Assembly: GCF_003672135.1 (NCBI RefSeq)
Contig: NC_039506.1
Location: forward strand, 2,170,001-2,234,000
Length of the DNA stretch: 64,000 nt
Source of the DNA: Ooceraea biroi
Lineage: Eukaryota > Arthropoda > Insecta > Hymenoptera > Formicidae
Reading direction: 5' to 3'
Below, piece by piece: positions 50,976 to 62,956 of this stretch (the first letter of the stretch is position 1; every line of letters starts with the position of its first letter). The notes below the pieces were generated by a model. That model had not been told where the DNA came from and searched no databases. It saw only the letters and a program-made list of their open reading frames with translations. A program made the translations under genes and the position numbers.

Positions 50976-51557
50976 AATTTTCCAATTCACAAGGGTGCAT
51001 AGACGATGCGGGTCGTCGACATGGTTCCGGCCACTCGCAACATCCTCGATGTTACCCGCTGCGAACGTGCCACCGGCAAGAAAAATTTCAAGTTACGTCG
51101 TCACATTCGGGCGCTCCTATGCCACGTATCGAGGACACCCTACCACCATTACGCTCCTGTCCCAAGAGTGTAAACTTAATCACTCCCTCTCTCTCTCTTT
51201 ACTCATCCTCTTCTTACTCTGTCCACCTTCCTCTGCCTTTTCTTCACTGACGGATCGAAACTCCTAGCGGCCCTAAGCTTGTAGACGAAATGGAAATTTT
51301 CTGATGAAAGAGAAACTTTTTTCTTTAATAATATTAAAACCTATTTATTAAGCGCGATTACAGCGAGTTTTGTGAAATGATTTATCGTCGAGGCAGTAAA
51401 CGGGAATCTTAATTCGCTCGAGTTCGTCATTGGTCTATACCGTTCCTCTCTCTCTTTGTCTTTGTATCGTCACACTTCTTCGTATGACCCAGCTTTTTCG
51501 CTCCTCTTCCGTTCTCATTGCACACACCAATTTTCCAATTGATAAGGGTTGCATAGT
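50976..51557. repeat. Pair of dispersed 28-bp direct repeats
   Basis: AATTTTCCAATTCACAAGGG..GCATAG (50976-51002) and the near-identical word with GATAAGGGTTGCATAG (51529-51556) match at about 25 of 28 positions, 553 bp apart in the same orientation; the flanks differ. Confidence 0.65.
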
Positions 51558-52711
51558 TGATACACCGGAGCAACCCTCTGCTGTTTTATCTCTTTTTTTT
51601 CTTTCGTTATCTCGCTTCCCCCTTCCTTTCGCCCCCTTCATCATGTATGCATCATGTCAAACTCAGCGCACGGCTATCGTCTAAAATATTGACGAGCGAA
51701 CCATGTTCCCATGCAAGGAATCGTCAATGTCGCAACAAACGATTTCGCAAACGTCGCTGGGGACAATTTTCCATATATCGATACGGTTGGCATCAATGGG
51801 CACAAAGTGAAGTTCCCGAGACGCGCGGCGGCGTCCACGTTCCGCATCCCGTGCGGGTCTTCTTGAGGAAGGACGGAGAGAACTCGCGAGAAACTGAATA
51901 TTCGTTGATTAGTCGGGAAACTCGGTTATCGATCTCGGTTATCGGGGATCTCGGTAAACACGCGCGAAGCACGGGCGAAGGGAGAACTCGTTGCCCTGCC
52001 GAGCGCGAATCGAGCGCGCGCGCGTTACGTAAAATTAACAGTCATGTTCCGAAACTCACTTTCCCGTCTGGGATTTTGGAGGAGAGAGTAGGAGCGAACG
52101 GCGGGAGGGAGGGAGAGGGGAGGGGGGAATATCATGAGAAAACGCTATGAAAGGTAGAGTAAGACGGTCATGTGCCAAGTAAGAGTGGGGGAGGGAACAT
52201 CTCCCTTTACTCGCACGCGAGTAATCGCTTTTCCTAACTGATATCGGATTCGACGAGCGTATCTCCTGATATGTTGTGCCCAAAGACGAATTGGCGGAGA
52301 GAAAGAGAGAGAATTTATTGACTGTAGAAAAAAAAGAGAGAGAGGGAAGAGAGAGTGAAGAAATAAACTTGAGCTTTGATGTGACTGCGGTATATTCGTT
52401 GCAGTTGTGTCGCGATGCCGGAGCGCGTGTTGATTTTGACTAAACTTGGAGTTATCAGCGCGCTTAGTGTGCTCGGCCATGATATCTGCCTCTGACGCTC
52501 TCGTCCGCGACGAGAAAACTGCTCAGCGCGCAAAGGCAGCGCGATTACATTACGAGCTTACGGCACGTACGTGCGGATAGCGTTTTTCTAAAGTCGAAAC
52601 GTTACGACGATTATTATTGAAAAGATGAATACATGAGGCGATTCGACTCGCGAATAATTAACCTCATTATATTTAAATTATAATGTAATATTTAATAAAT
52701 ATAATATTCTG

Positions 52712-52734
52712 AAGAGAGAGAGAGAGAGAGAGAG
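52712..52734. repeat. (AG)n microsatellite
   Basis: Eleven AG units inside AT-rich DNA. Confidence 0.9.
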
Positions 52735-53770
52735 TTGAATATAATCTGAACATTATAATATCGTATCTTGAAATATCTGTACATTGCTGATAAATCCTGA
52801 AATTTGAATTAGGTATAGCACATTTCTCGATATAGGATAGTCTTGAATTTTTCGACGAAAATCTGTTTGGACGTGTATATCTTATTGTTAGATAAAGCGT
52901 GGGTTTTCGGAAGGTCTTTCCGCATCCATACAGTCACGAGCGAACGCGTGGCGGGTATCTCATTCGATAATGTCGCGCGATTTTTGCGCGAGAGCCGTCT
53001 AAACGCCAGAAAACAAGGGCGCAGAGCATATCTTTTCAAATTTACGCTATTACGCGATGCGATGATGAAGCGACGTGCATACGCGTTAAATATCCCGGAC
53101 GGAAGAGAGCGTTTCATCCATCCTGGATTTCTCTCTCTCGGTGGCGGACAACCACCAACAACATCGCGCGAGTCGGTGGAATTAAAAAATCGTGCGCGCA
53201 TGCGTCTCGCGCGAATACGCGGCTCCGCACGAAAGTCACACATTTGTGCTCAGTCTGCCGTCAAGAATCGTTTTTCCTCTTTTCTACGCACTTTACCCAC
53301 ACACCGACGCGCGATTATCATCGTGAAACTATGGCGATCTCGCGAGTTTGATTCGCGAGAAATCGAGAAATAAACGAGGTCGGAAACTCAAATCGTGAGA
53401 CTCGGTAAAAACATCGAGCTTATCCCGGGATCTCTATCGGTACAGGAAAGACACACAGTCCACTGTCGCTCGCCTGTCTGTGTGTGCGGAAAGTCGCTGA
53501 AATAAATAAGAAATAAATAGAATCAGAGGAAGGAACGTGCGCCGCGTCTGCGTATCTCGACTGCGAAAGAAAAAAATCTAATCTCGCCGGAATGCGATAG
53601 CGGTTTTAAATGTTGCTCCTATGATTTTTACGATGTCCTTCGCGCACGGGCGTCGCGACGCGTTTACTCGGCTTCCTCAGGTCTGTGTCAGCGGGTTCCC
53701 CGGAGCGTGGGGACCCGTGTGGGTGCGGCCTCTCGGTCTCGCGGGAAGAAGGGGCTTTCGCTTGTCGGAA

Positions 53771-53800
53771 CGGCGCGGCGCGGCGCGGCGCGGCGCGGCG
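53771..53800. repeat. Six perfect CGGCG units
   Basis: A pure pentanucleotide run in a CpG-rich block; read as protein it would give Arg/Gly/Ala runs in different frames. Confidence 0.95.
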
Positions 53801-55278
53801 CTCTCTCTTCCAGAGTAGGTCCTATCCTCGTTTTTTCTTCTTTTCCAGTCGATGGTCCCTTCGTCGCTCTCGTGGCTTCAGCATCAGCACTCCCTCTCGT
53901 GTTAGGGTCGTCCCTATCTTCCTTCCTCTCTGTTACCCTCGGCGATATTAAGCTCCGTAGTCCGCGTCCAGGGATGTACATTCATAGGGATGGAATTCGT
54001 GTGCGTGCGGGATCACGAGATGCCTGTCGAGTCCCGACATCGCTTCGGCACAATTTTTCTCAATTTTTGTAACATCGTGTTGTTGTATTATACATACTGC
54101 GTTATTATTTTTATTATCGAAAGTATATTAATTGCATGATTTAATTTGCTGTTTCGTTTTATTTATATTTTATTTATTGGTAACAAAAGATTGCGATATG
54201 GCTTTATACAACGTACTATACTTTATGCATGTTTCGTAGTGTTACTTGAAAAATACGCGGTCTGTCAAATTTCCAAATCTGGCAAAATATCACCATTACT
54301 TGCTTGCATACTTCTCTTTTTGCGCAATTTTTTATGTAAGGACCATGTTGTAACAATAAAATAATACTTTACGTGAGATTGATTCACGTAACATTGTCGA
54401 TGCGACCACAATGCAACGGCGGTCACTGGCTGCGTCCCTTGTGGTACATAAAAAATGCATCACTCGTGCTTTGCAACGTGACGTTTGTTCCACGTACATT
54501 GCCATGTCCTGTACGAGGCAGGACTGACTGATCTTTTTTGCTGTTAGCTTTGAAGTTACATGACTTTAAAGTTACATATTTACTTTACAATTATTTTACA
54601 TCGCAGTAGAATTCACGCTTAAAAGCTCGCAAAGCTCTCGGTGTAGCTTAGGTTTTAAGCACGACTCTTTCGAGTTATTACATAGGGAAAAGTTGACTTT
54701 GGAATTTGAGATATCAATGTTAACTTTTGCGGATCATCTTGTTTACGTAACTTGTGAAATGGAATTACACAGCTCGATTGAATCAATATTATTTAGCATA
54801 GTGAAAGATATTGTGACAGCGAATGCGAATTGGGAAATTGGAAAACATGCCACTGATTGACAGATTGCTAATAATGATTCGCGCTATTAATTAATTTACG
54901 ATTAATTAGCACGGTACATATGATTCATAGGGTTATTCCAGTAACTCACTTGCGTTCCTGATAACGGGACAACTGTGCAGCGAGTTATTTACAACTCCGA
55001 GATGGGAAACGTTACACGTTGCATCGGGATAGAGATACATTGTGTACAGCACTAAAAGCAAAGTTTTATTCCGAAGCCTCACATCTGCCTGATCTAGGTC
55101 TCCCGTTAAAAATTGCACGTCAAGGTCCAAAAGTTCTCTCTCGCTCGATCGAGAGCGCAAGATCCTTGTTCAAATTCCGTGGATTTGAATTTTGAAACGG
55201 GCGGGAGTTGAGGTCTCACGCCAATCGCGTGCTACGTCCGCACCTGCGATAAGCGCCCCCTCTCCATCACACATACCC

Positions 55279-55774
55279 ACACGCGCGCGCGCGCGCACAT
55301 GCATACACGTACTCAGCAATGTTGATTCCCCCACGCCGAGTCCCTCCACTCTGCCGATACCGAACCGAGTCCTGCTCGGTCCTCGGTTAGGTTCAGTCCG
55401 TGGTGCGCCGCCGGCGAGTGAAGTGCTCCGTTCTACGCGCAGGGAATCCGTTGTCGGTCTCGCTGTCGGAGTGGCGCACGAGCGAGCGTGTGTTAATGCG
55501 TCCGCTGTAGAACAGAGGGGGGAGACAGTGTGGGTACGTGTATACACATCGACAGTAGGAGCGAGCGCGCGCGCGCGCACGTACACGCGTGTGTCCCGTA
55601 CGCTCTCTCGGAGTCTCGGTGCGTCGTACGTACTACGTACGTCGCGTGTGTCTCTGTCTGCTCCCGGTGGCGGCTCATCGTGGCTTCTGCTCTCGCACCC
55701 CGACCACGGCCGCTCGCGCAATCACACACACGTACACACGGATAGACGTGCACGCACGCACGCACGCACACGCA
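55279..55774. repeat. Cluster of alternating purine-pyrimidine tracts
   Basis: Four runs occur within 500 bp: a CG run with ACATGCATACACGTAC (55279-55312), AGCGCGCGCGCGCGCACGTA and following bases (55565-55594), GTACGTACTACGTACGT (55626-55642) and a long CACACGTACAC/GTGCACGCACGCA stretch (55722-55774). Such sequence is the classic Z-DNA-prone type. Confidence 0.8.
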
Positions 55775-56429
55775 GGAGAGACACGAACGTGGAGGCATGA
55801 CGGCGACGCGGGAGTGTTACCCCATACGGTAGGACAAACTGTACATCGTGTCTCTTTTCTTTTGCGATAGCGATAGCGGCGATGACGACGAAGACGAAGA
55901 CGACGATGACGACAACGACGCGACGATCACGACGTGCCGAGAACGATCGAGCGTTGGGCGGACAGACGACTAACGATTCCCAGCGGCTCTACACGGAATC
56001 GAGTGCGTTAGGTGCAACTCGATCGGATACGAGACGACGACGACGACGACGGCAACGGCGACGGCATAAACTTGACCACAATTGTTTTGTCCGAATCAAT
56101 ACCCTCCGGCAGCGGCGGGCATTTCGCATATCGCCGGACGAAAACGGAGCCTCGTCGTCGCGAGCGTGACGCTGCTGCTTGCCCGAAGAGCCCGACGTAC
56201 ACCGGAACGTAGATCGGAGTCGGAGTCTACGTGTGTTAACTCCGTCTCGCCGCTCGTCCAGATTCCGCCTCCCTCGCTCTATCGACGCGTGCATAATCTC
56301 TCCCGTTGCTCCTCTTGCCCTTCCGGTGCCTCGTCTCCGCTGCTCCATCGTTGCTCGATCACTCGATACCGCACCGAGAGAGCCTCGGCCGTTCGATATA
56401 TACGTCGTCGTCGACGTGCCGCAGCCGCA

Positions 56430-56430
<1 letters not shown>

Positions 56431-56472
<42 letters not shown>
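56431..56472. repeat. Fourteen-unit CCG trinucleotide repeat
   Basis: Pure (CCG)14 followed by GTCGTCGTCATCATGATC. It is open as poly-Pro, poly-Ala or poly-Arg in the plus frames, which inflates the local ORFs; I do not regard them as coding. Confidence 0.95.
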
Positions 56473-56473
<1 letters not shown>

Positions 56474-57000
56474 CGTCGTCATCATGATCGTCTTCGTCGT
56501 TACCGTCGATTCACGCGATTCTCTACCATCGACAAGCGCCAAACGTTACTCGTGCCCGTACGAAATACGTATGAGTGCCAAGGAGCTTTTTTTCCTGTCG
56601 ACGACGTAGCTGTCGGCGATGTCCGCAGCTGTTTTGCTGCCGACCCAGTGTTACATCGCGTATTGCGTCGCCCGCAGCAGTCAGACGAGACACTTGTGTT
56701 TTGTTTAACGAGCACGCAGTGTCTTCCTCTCCCTTCCCGTGTTACGTTACAAACGTTATGAACGAGCGGTTCCCACCCTTGTACGCTTCGTGCCCGATCA
56801 CGCTCGGATCGCGAGGAACTCGCGTTCTTACATCCGGGGATATAAACAATCGTGCGAAACCGGAGCGAAAGCTCCGCAGTAATTTCGGTGAACTCGAAGA
56901 CTCCCTGTGACCGCTGCGCGATAGCGAAACTGTAACGTTCCGTTTTCGGAACGAAAATTTGAATCAATCGTGGATTCATTCGTTTTGCCATGTTCTTCTT

Positions 57001-60000
57001 GGAGATATATATATACTTCTCTCGCTGAAACTCTTTTCCTATTTTAGTATTTTATAAATAATAAAAGCATTTTGCCCCCGATCTGTGGTCTATCTCGAGA
57101 TCCGCTATTGGATATACATGTATATATTAGCTCATCGTTCTTGGACGCTTTAGCGTTTCTCGTTCTTGCACGATAAATAAATAGAATAAGTGAGCCGGTT
57201 ATACGATTGACCCGCTGACGTCGTCGTGCCAACATTCGTCATTCATACCTATATTGTCACGCGCGGTCTGTACGTCACAATGTAAATCGTGTCTCAAGAG
57301 TTGCTACGTCACTGGGCGAGGTGACATAAAAAATGCAGCTGCAAAATCACTAAAAATTAACTGCGTATTATGGCGACGATTTCCGTTGAAAACATTGACG
57401 ATCGATGAAAGTTAATCGCTAACGTTTAAACATTTTCTTTTGTGATCAGTCTCCTCCTCGAAAGCAAGCAGTCTTTGTGTAAAAAATCTTTATAACGATG
57501 ATTGACTTTTGGTAAATATATTGTTTCAATCACGGCAATATCATCTATACGTATAGGGTGTTTTTATATTTATGATTTATACGTATTTATTGCCGTTTTG
57601 TATTCTCTTTTCGATTTTTCTTCTTTCCTTCTTTCCCTTTGTTAGAGCAATATGGGCAATATAATTTATTTATGATGTACCTATTTGGCTGTCTGTTCAG
57701 AGAGATATGGTATCATCGTAACAAACAATGTTTCTCCATCTGCGTTTTTTCGGGTTTAAGATAGCCTTGCAATAAGGCAATCTCGTTTATAATCGCACTT
57801 ACAATTTCGCTTTCTACCGCTTTCAATCTTTGAAGGTTCAATGAATTTCAGGTTCAAGAGAATTTCAGGAACTTTCTCTTGAACTTTTCTTCTCAAAGAA
57901 AAAGGTGTTTTTAAAATTTGATTGCCGATTATAGCATCAAATCTTTTTTCTCTACATTGTTTAATCTATGTTAAAAAATTGACGAATTACTTAAATTTTC
58001 AGGTCCATAGTTGATTGAAAATGTTAAAGATAAATTCGCTGATAAGTTATGATTTGTCTTGTGTCGTGATACCGTGTGCGTCAACTGCATGATCGAGGGA
58101 AACGTTTCTCTTCGTCCTAAACAAAGAAATGAATGTATTGAACTAAGAGATTGTGTGATAATTTATGTAAAAATACTTCGATCAAGGATACCTGGTCGGG
58201 TCAGACATGTGCAAACTGGAATACTCTATAGCTCATGATCAGCGCAATAATATGAAGATATGACGCTTCTATCTTTAATATATTCCATATGAAAAATAAA
58301 GTTGGCAATTCTAAAACATGATGCATAGTCGATATAATTTTCAATATCGCGAGCGCGTTACCGACGTCAAAGAAAATCTATTTAAAAATTCTAGACTTCG
58401 AATAAAGAATATATTTATTCCGACCTGAGTCTCAAGATATTGAATATTTACGAGCACGAGCGAGCAATAAACATTTCATTACGATACAAGCAAACAATAT
58501 CGAGGAGCTGTTGTTCCGCGCGCAGTAATTGTAATGTTCAGAGACATTTTGCTTTTCTGAAAAAAGGTCCCGTATAAAAATGGCGCGCCCACGATTGTCA
58601 CGTTTACTACCTGGAAATCATCTGTAGCGTATCTCTAGCGCTTTTCACCGAGAGATGTAGCAACGATGATAGCGGGAACGATCATCAAACGTTGCACAAG
58701 AAACTCAGGCCTAGACTCAGACCATACCTCAACCCTAGGACGCGCAAGCTGGTCGGGGCATATTGTTCGCTAGACGCGGCATATGTTCATGAAGGTCTTG
58801 TAGCGGCAAAAGAGCAGGTGGTAGCCGAGGGGAAGACAGGTCTCCCTGGGTTTTTCAGGAAGTCGCCCATCGGGAATGATCGGTGCATTCGCGTTCCATA
58901 ATAGTCGCTACTGCTGACTAAACCAGGACGTTCAGATTAGGAATCTACGTCTAAGAAATCTGTGTATGTGAGCGCACCATACTAGCTCGAGGTTGAAGCC
59001 TTGCCTGGATGCTTCCCTTTTTGTGAGACCGATGTCCCTTTGGACCTATGTCCTGATGTATTCCGAAAGTTTTGGGATGAGGTTCTGAGAAAGGAGACTG
59101 AGAATGCAAGAATGTTCTCATCATTCGTCATGGATGATAAATTTTCCACGTTGTTTCCACTTCGTAGGCGATTTAATGTCAACGTCGCTCCTCAGTTTCG
59201 CTTTTTCCGTGTGACAAATCGTGTTGATAATGATATTTTTTATACATAATTTAATTTGCATCTACGGTTAAAGGAAAGCACTGGTCAGTGCAAAGTGTGC
59301 ACGTGTGTGTTCTTAAAGGAAGTTCGGTTCATCAACAAGTCATTACCTTTCGTCTTATTTATTGTTGTTAATCGCTTACACTCCAGATCTTGCTAAAATG
59401 GATTTTAAAAGAAAGATTAGATTATTTGTTCCATACTTGTTCGTTCTTATAAATTTTCAGTTTGTTTTCTTATGCTTTATGTATTGATAGAAATTTATTC
59501 TTCTCAGTCTTATTACATATAATATTAATAAATCTTATTACATATAAATATGAATCAATATTATTATATGTTAAAAATGATTTTTCTGGGATAATTTTGT
59601 TCTGTTTTAATCAATTATTTATACAATATATTCCATCATACATACACGCATACACGTGGAACGGTATATATGTTCTGGAAAGCATTGCTCAATGTTAATA
59701 CGCGATTGTGCCAATTGCCTTGAGAAAGCGTGCTTCGCACGCGCGATGTTTGTAGTCGCGGATGAGTAACGCGGTTTACCAACTTGCATAGGCTCGCACA
59801 ATCATGGAATGCATCGCAATTGTTAAGCACTTTCGTTCTCACGAATAACGTCGACTGGCCACGAAAGTTGCTGTTAACGTTGAAACAGGATCGGGAAAGC
59901 TCTCGACCGAGTCTTCTGCTATGAACGTTATGAAAATCGAGAAAGTTGAATCGATTTATGAATGCTACGACCATCGAGAACACCCACATGACGATTCGTG

Positions 60001-62040
60001 CAGGCTTGTCTACTCTCTACACATAATATTTGATAGAAATATTTCGAATAGGAAATTAAATAAAATTTAGTATACATCAAATGGAATCTTTTCTGAAAAA
60101 GTTAACCATTTATATGTTTATTATTGTATTTTATTCCATCCTGCGGGGGTGCGCGATGGATCCTCCAGGTGAAAAAGGCATTCGGGTCGGCGAAACTTTT
60201 CGTGGAAACGCCTCTTAAGAGCGGATGTGGACGTGGCCGTTCCCCGCTGCGCAGGGCCGTAAGGCACAAAGGGGAATCAACTCTCCCTGTTCCTCGTTTG
60301 CTTTTCTCTCTCTCTTTGCTTTTCCCTTCTCCCTTCTTCTCTCTCTCCTTGTCTCTTTTTCTTAGGGACTGCCTAGTATCCAATCCATCTTTCAACGAAG
60401 GGTACACCTTTCCATAAGTCCCCATTGTGAATATGCAACAATCCTCGCGGAGATCCTTTCCAAATTCTCTTCGGTATCTGAAACAAGATAATTCAAGAAA
60501 AGCACTTTTTATCTGATTTTTCCGATTTGGAGGAATTACTGTAGAAGATATATATTGTTTCATAATATTATATATAATATATAATATATTAATACATAAT
60601 TCAACTATCATGACATTCCTGCACAATTAAATACTGGTATCAGTCACGTGATATCAGTACGTCAATTAATCATCGCGAATATCTCGAACTACTAATGAGA
60701 GGCCATCGAGAGGCCATGGTATCTCGCGAACACGGTTAACTCTCTTTAGTCTTTCACGTTTTTCAAACTTTTAATCCCACATGACCCTTTTGTGCGACTA
60801 ATTGCATCGCGGACTAATCGCAATGCGCAGTCAATTCGAACTTGAAACGTAATTTGCCACAACATGGTCGCGAGATGAGTTATGTACAATATGTGTACCA
60901 GGTGTGCAGGCATACAAGTACATTTATGTGTGCGTGCGATTCGTTCTAGTCCTTCGACCGCCATTCAAACTCCAAAGTTCGTCCCGATACCTAAAACCCT
61001 TCTCGATACCTAAAATCCTTTTTTTCTATAAATGGCCTTAATCCTGATGCGTTCAAAGAACTAGAAGATAAATTCTTTCAATGATCGTCTAGAATTCAAA
61101 ACTTTACAGTCTCGTAATTATATGGCTAGTACGCATGAATCGTCTATGTGTATCCTGGATTACTTGAAAATTTAAAGCGTTAGGTTTCTTCGAGTTAGAA
61201 CTAGACAACCAAAAGACTTAATACCGTGTTGAATAAGATTCAATTTGTATAACATTTATTGCTTACGAATCTTGCTGGAAAAATATTTCCGCGAATGAAT
61301 TCAAGTTTCTGCAAGGCTCTACATCAATTATTGCCTAATATAACATAATACCACACAATATACCAAATAATATAACACACATTATATAACATAACAAATC
61401 AAAAGTGGAACATGCAATTTGCGCGCGCAAACACATGGAGACCTTCGCAAAAGGAGCGCGCGCGCAAATACTCTCGCAAGGCCTTTTTGGCGACAAGGCA
61501 AAGTCGCCGGGAACCACGCGCGAATTTCTTAGTCAGCGGCCATGACTAAGAAGAGGCCGCAACCTTTTCAGGCAAGAGACGCAACCGACGACGAGTGCAC
61601 GGACGAGTGCGAATTCGCTCGAGTAACGCGGCTGCCTGAGCGCACACGCGGCTCGAATGCGTTCACGCTCGATAATCGAAACGGTTCCCGGTTCTTACTG
61701 AACTGGTCGGAGTTTATTTTGCAGCGGTCCAGTTTAACGCGATTGCGAGTAGTTGCGCTGCGTTCTCCGCCTGTGCATATCCCTGATCAGCAATATTGCG
61801 ACGCCTTGCCCCTCCACAATGAACGGTCGCGATACGTCGATATCGTTATTTATTAATTATATATACAGTTACGGCCTAGGCGATGCTTATAACTATAGTT
61901 GTTTTGCCGATCTGGCACTGGCGACCGGATGCCAGTGTTTTCGTTATGGACTTCCTGGGCTTGAAGAGATTGGTACCAAGGTCTACCTGCAGTGTAGAGT
62001 GTCATTGAAGTTTACTTACTGATACAATGTTAGGTCATTA
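57001..62040. other. Gene-free region, mostly AT-rich
   Basis: No gene is supported. The ORF pair 58692-58901 and 59001-59249 (plus) has balanced amino-acid composition but no recognisable domain. A pyrimidine tract is at 60300-60365. The minus-strand ORF 60102-60626 is Lys/Arg/Glu-rich only because it reads the complement of that tract. At 61417-61467 two CG runs (TTTGCGCGCGCAAA and AGCGCGCGCGCAAAT) flank a 25-bp spacer. No tRNA A/B-box pair was noticed. Confidence 0.5.
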
Positions 62041-62222
62041 ACTAAATAATCCGAGTCGCGTCTAGATGGAGATAAATCAAACAAAATGTATACTTATGAC
62101 AGCACAACATAGCTTGTCATGTATTAATTTTATACGACGAGCAACCTTTAAAAAACCAAAAGATTCTCCGAAATTGTTGTAATATTTGTATAGAAATTTA
62201 GACGCGACTTGGATTACTTAGT
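62041..62222. mobile_element. 182-bp MITE-like element with 27-bp terminal inverted repeats
   Basis: The left end reads ACTAAATAATCCGAGTCGCG and continues TCTAGAT; the complement of the right end reads ACTAAGTAATCCAAGTCGCG and continues TCTAAAT, a 24/27 match. The interior is AT-rich with no ORF. No clean target-site duplication was identified at these ends (ATTA left, GAAT right), so the exact termini may be a few bases off. It resembles a non-autonomous Tc1/mariner- or hAT-like relic; the superfamily is not determined. Confidence 0.7.
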
Positions 62223-62917
62223 GAATATTGTACTTTTTTTGCTGATTGTAATATTTTTCATGCCTTGGGTTGTTGATTCTGCTGTGTCGAAACAATTGTT
62301 ACCTTTCATATAGCCTCTGGTGATCGTGCAGCTATATATCTGAGGGAACATCAGAAATATATTTTATAAGTTAGAACGCTCTCGTACATGAGCGTAATCA
62401 CTATAAACGTCTGTGACGATTTACCACTCCTTATGTGTTAATTTGCAAGATGAGTATCGAATGTTGACCTCGCGTTTGTTACGGTATTCGCTAGAAAGAT
62501 ATAAAATAATTAATGTATGCATGCGTAATGAAATGTTTTCTAGTTGGAATAACGTGTCATGGATCGCGCGATTAAGTTTCGCAATGCGGTAAGCGGTAAT
62601 GGCATCAGGCAGATATTTCTATGGACTTGCGTAAAGATTCACGTGGCGTAAATAATCCGTATGCATTAATTGAGAATCCTGTTGGTTGGCAATCTCAAAG
62701 AGTCTCAAGGTTGAATTAACAGCAAACAAGACGCTAAATTAAACTTGAAGGAACAAATTTGTGAAGATCAATAATATTAGCAACATTTATATGTACTCCC
62801 TTAATTAAAGACGGAAAATTCAACGCGTCGTAACGCTCGATGGAAAGCAGAAAAACTAACGCGAAGGAAACGTGAAATCAGTAGTCGGATCACTATTCCT
62901 CGGAGAGCAAAATGGGT

Positions 62918-62956
62918 CCTCTCTCTCTCTCTCTCTCTTTCTCTCCCCCCCCCCCC
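62918..62956. repeat. CT tract followed by C12 homopolymer
   Basis: About 27 bp of CT repeat runs straight into twelve C. Purine-pyrimidine mirror tracts like this can form triplex DNA and are also error-prone in assembly. Confidence 0.9.

Larger units (their letters stand above)
45001..57000. other. 12-kb CpG-rich, tract-rich domain without recognisable coding genes
   Basis: The composition is clearly different from 1-43 kb: CpG-rich blocks at about 45.0-46.0, 48.5-49.0, 50.0-50.4, 51.8-54.0 and 55.2-56.9 kb alternate with AT-richer DNA. There are many CT/GA tracts, and one strand often carries Ser/Leu- or Arg-rich ORFs created by those tracts. None of the ORFs (for example 44779-45306 minus, 48577-49038 minus, 51557-52150 plus, 52843-53373 plus, 55170-55800 both strands) shows a domain I recognise. 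I read the domain as promoters and untranslated first exons of one or more large genes, or long noncoding RNA; orientation unknown. Confidence 0.5.

Noticed and set aside
52843..53373. 176-codon plus ORF, with a 144-codon minus ORF opposite
   Set aside because: Arg/Ser-rich, no recognisable domain, open on both strands because of high GC; no support for coding.
55192..55800. 202-codon plus ORF and 183-codon minus ORF
   Set aside because: Both are produced by alternating CG/CA tracts; composition is Arg/Thr/Ala-driven and neither has homology I can name.
56082..56609. ORFs with poly-Ala, poly-Pro or poly-Arg runs
   Set aside because: They are three readings of the same CCG repeat; none continues into convincing protein.
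58692..59249. Possible remnant of a transposon protein in two adjacent ORFs
   Set aside because: No transposase, reverse transcriptase or other motif could be seen, and the two frames do not join by a visible splice site.
60102..60626. Lys/Glu-rich 174-codon minus ORF
   Set aside because: The charged stretch is just the complement of a CT tract; flanks are not protein-like.
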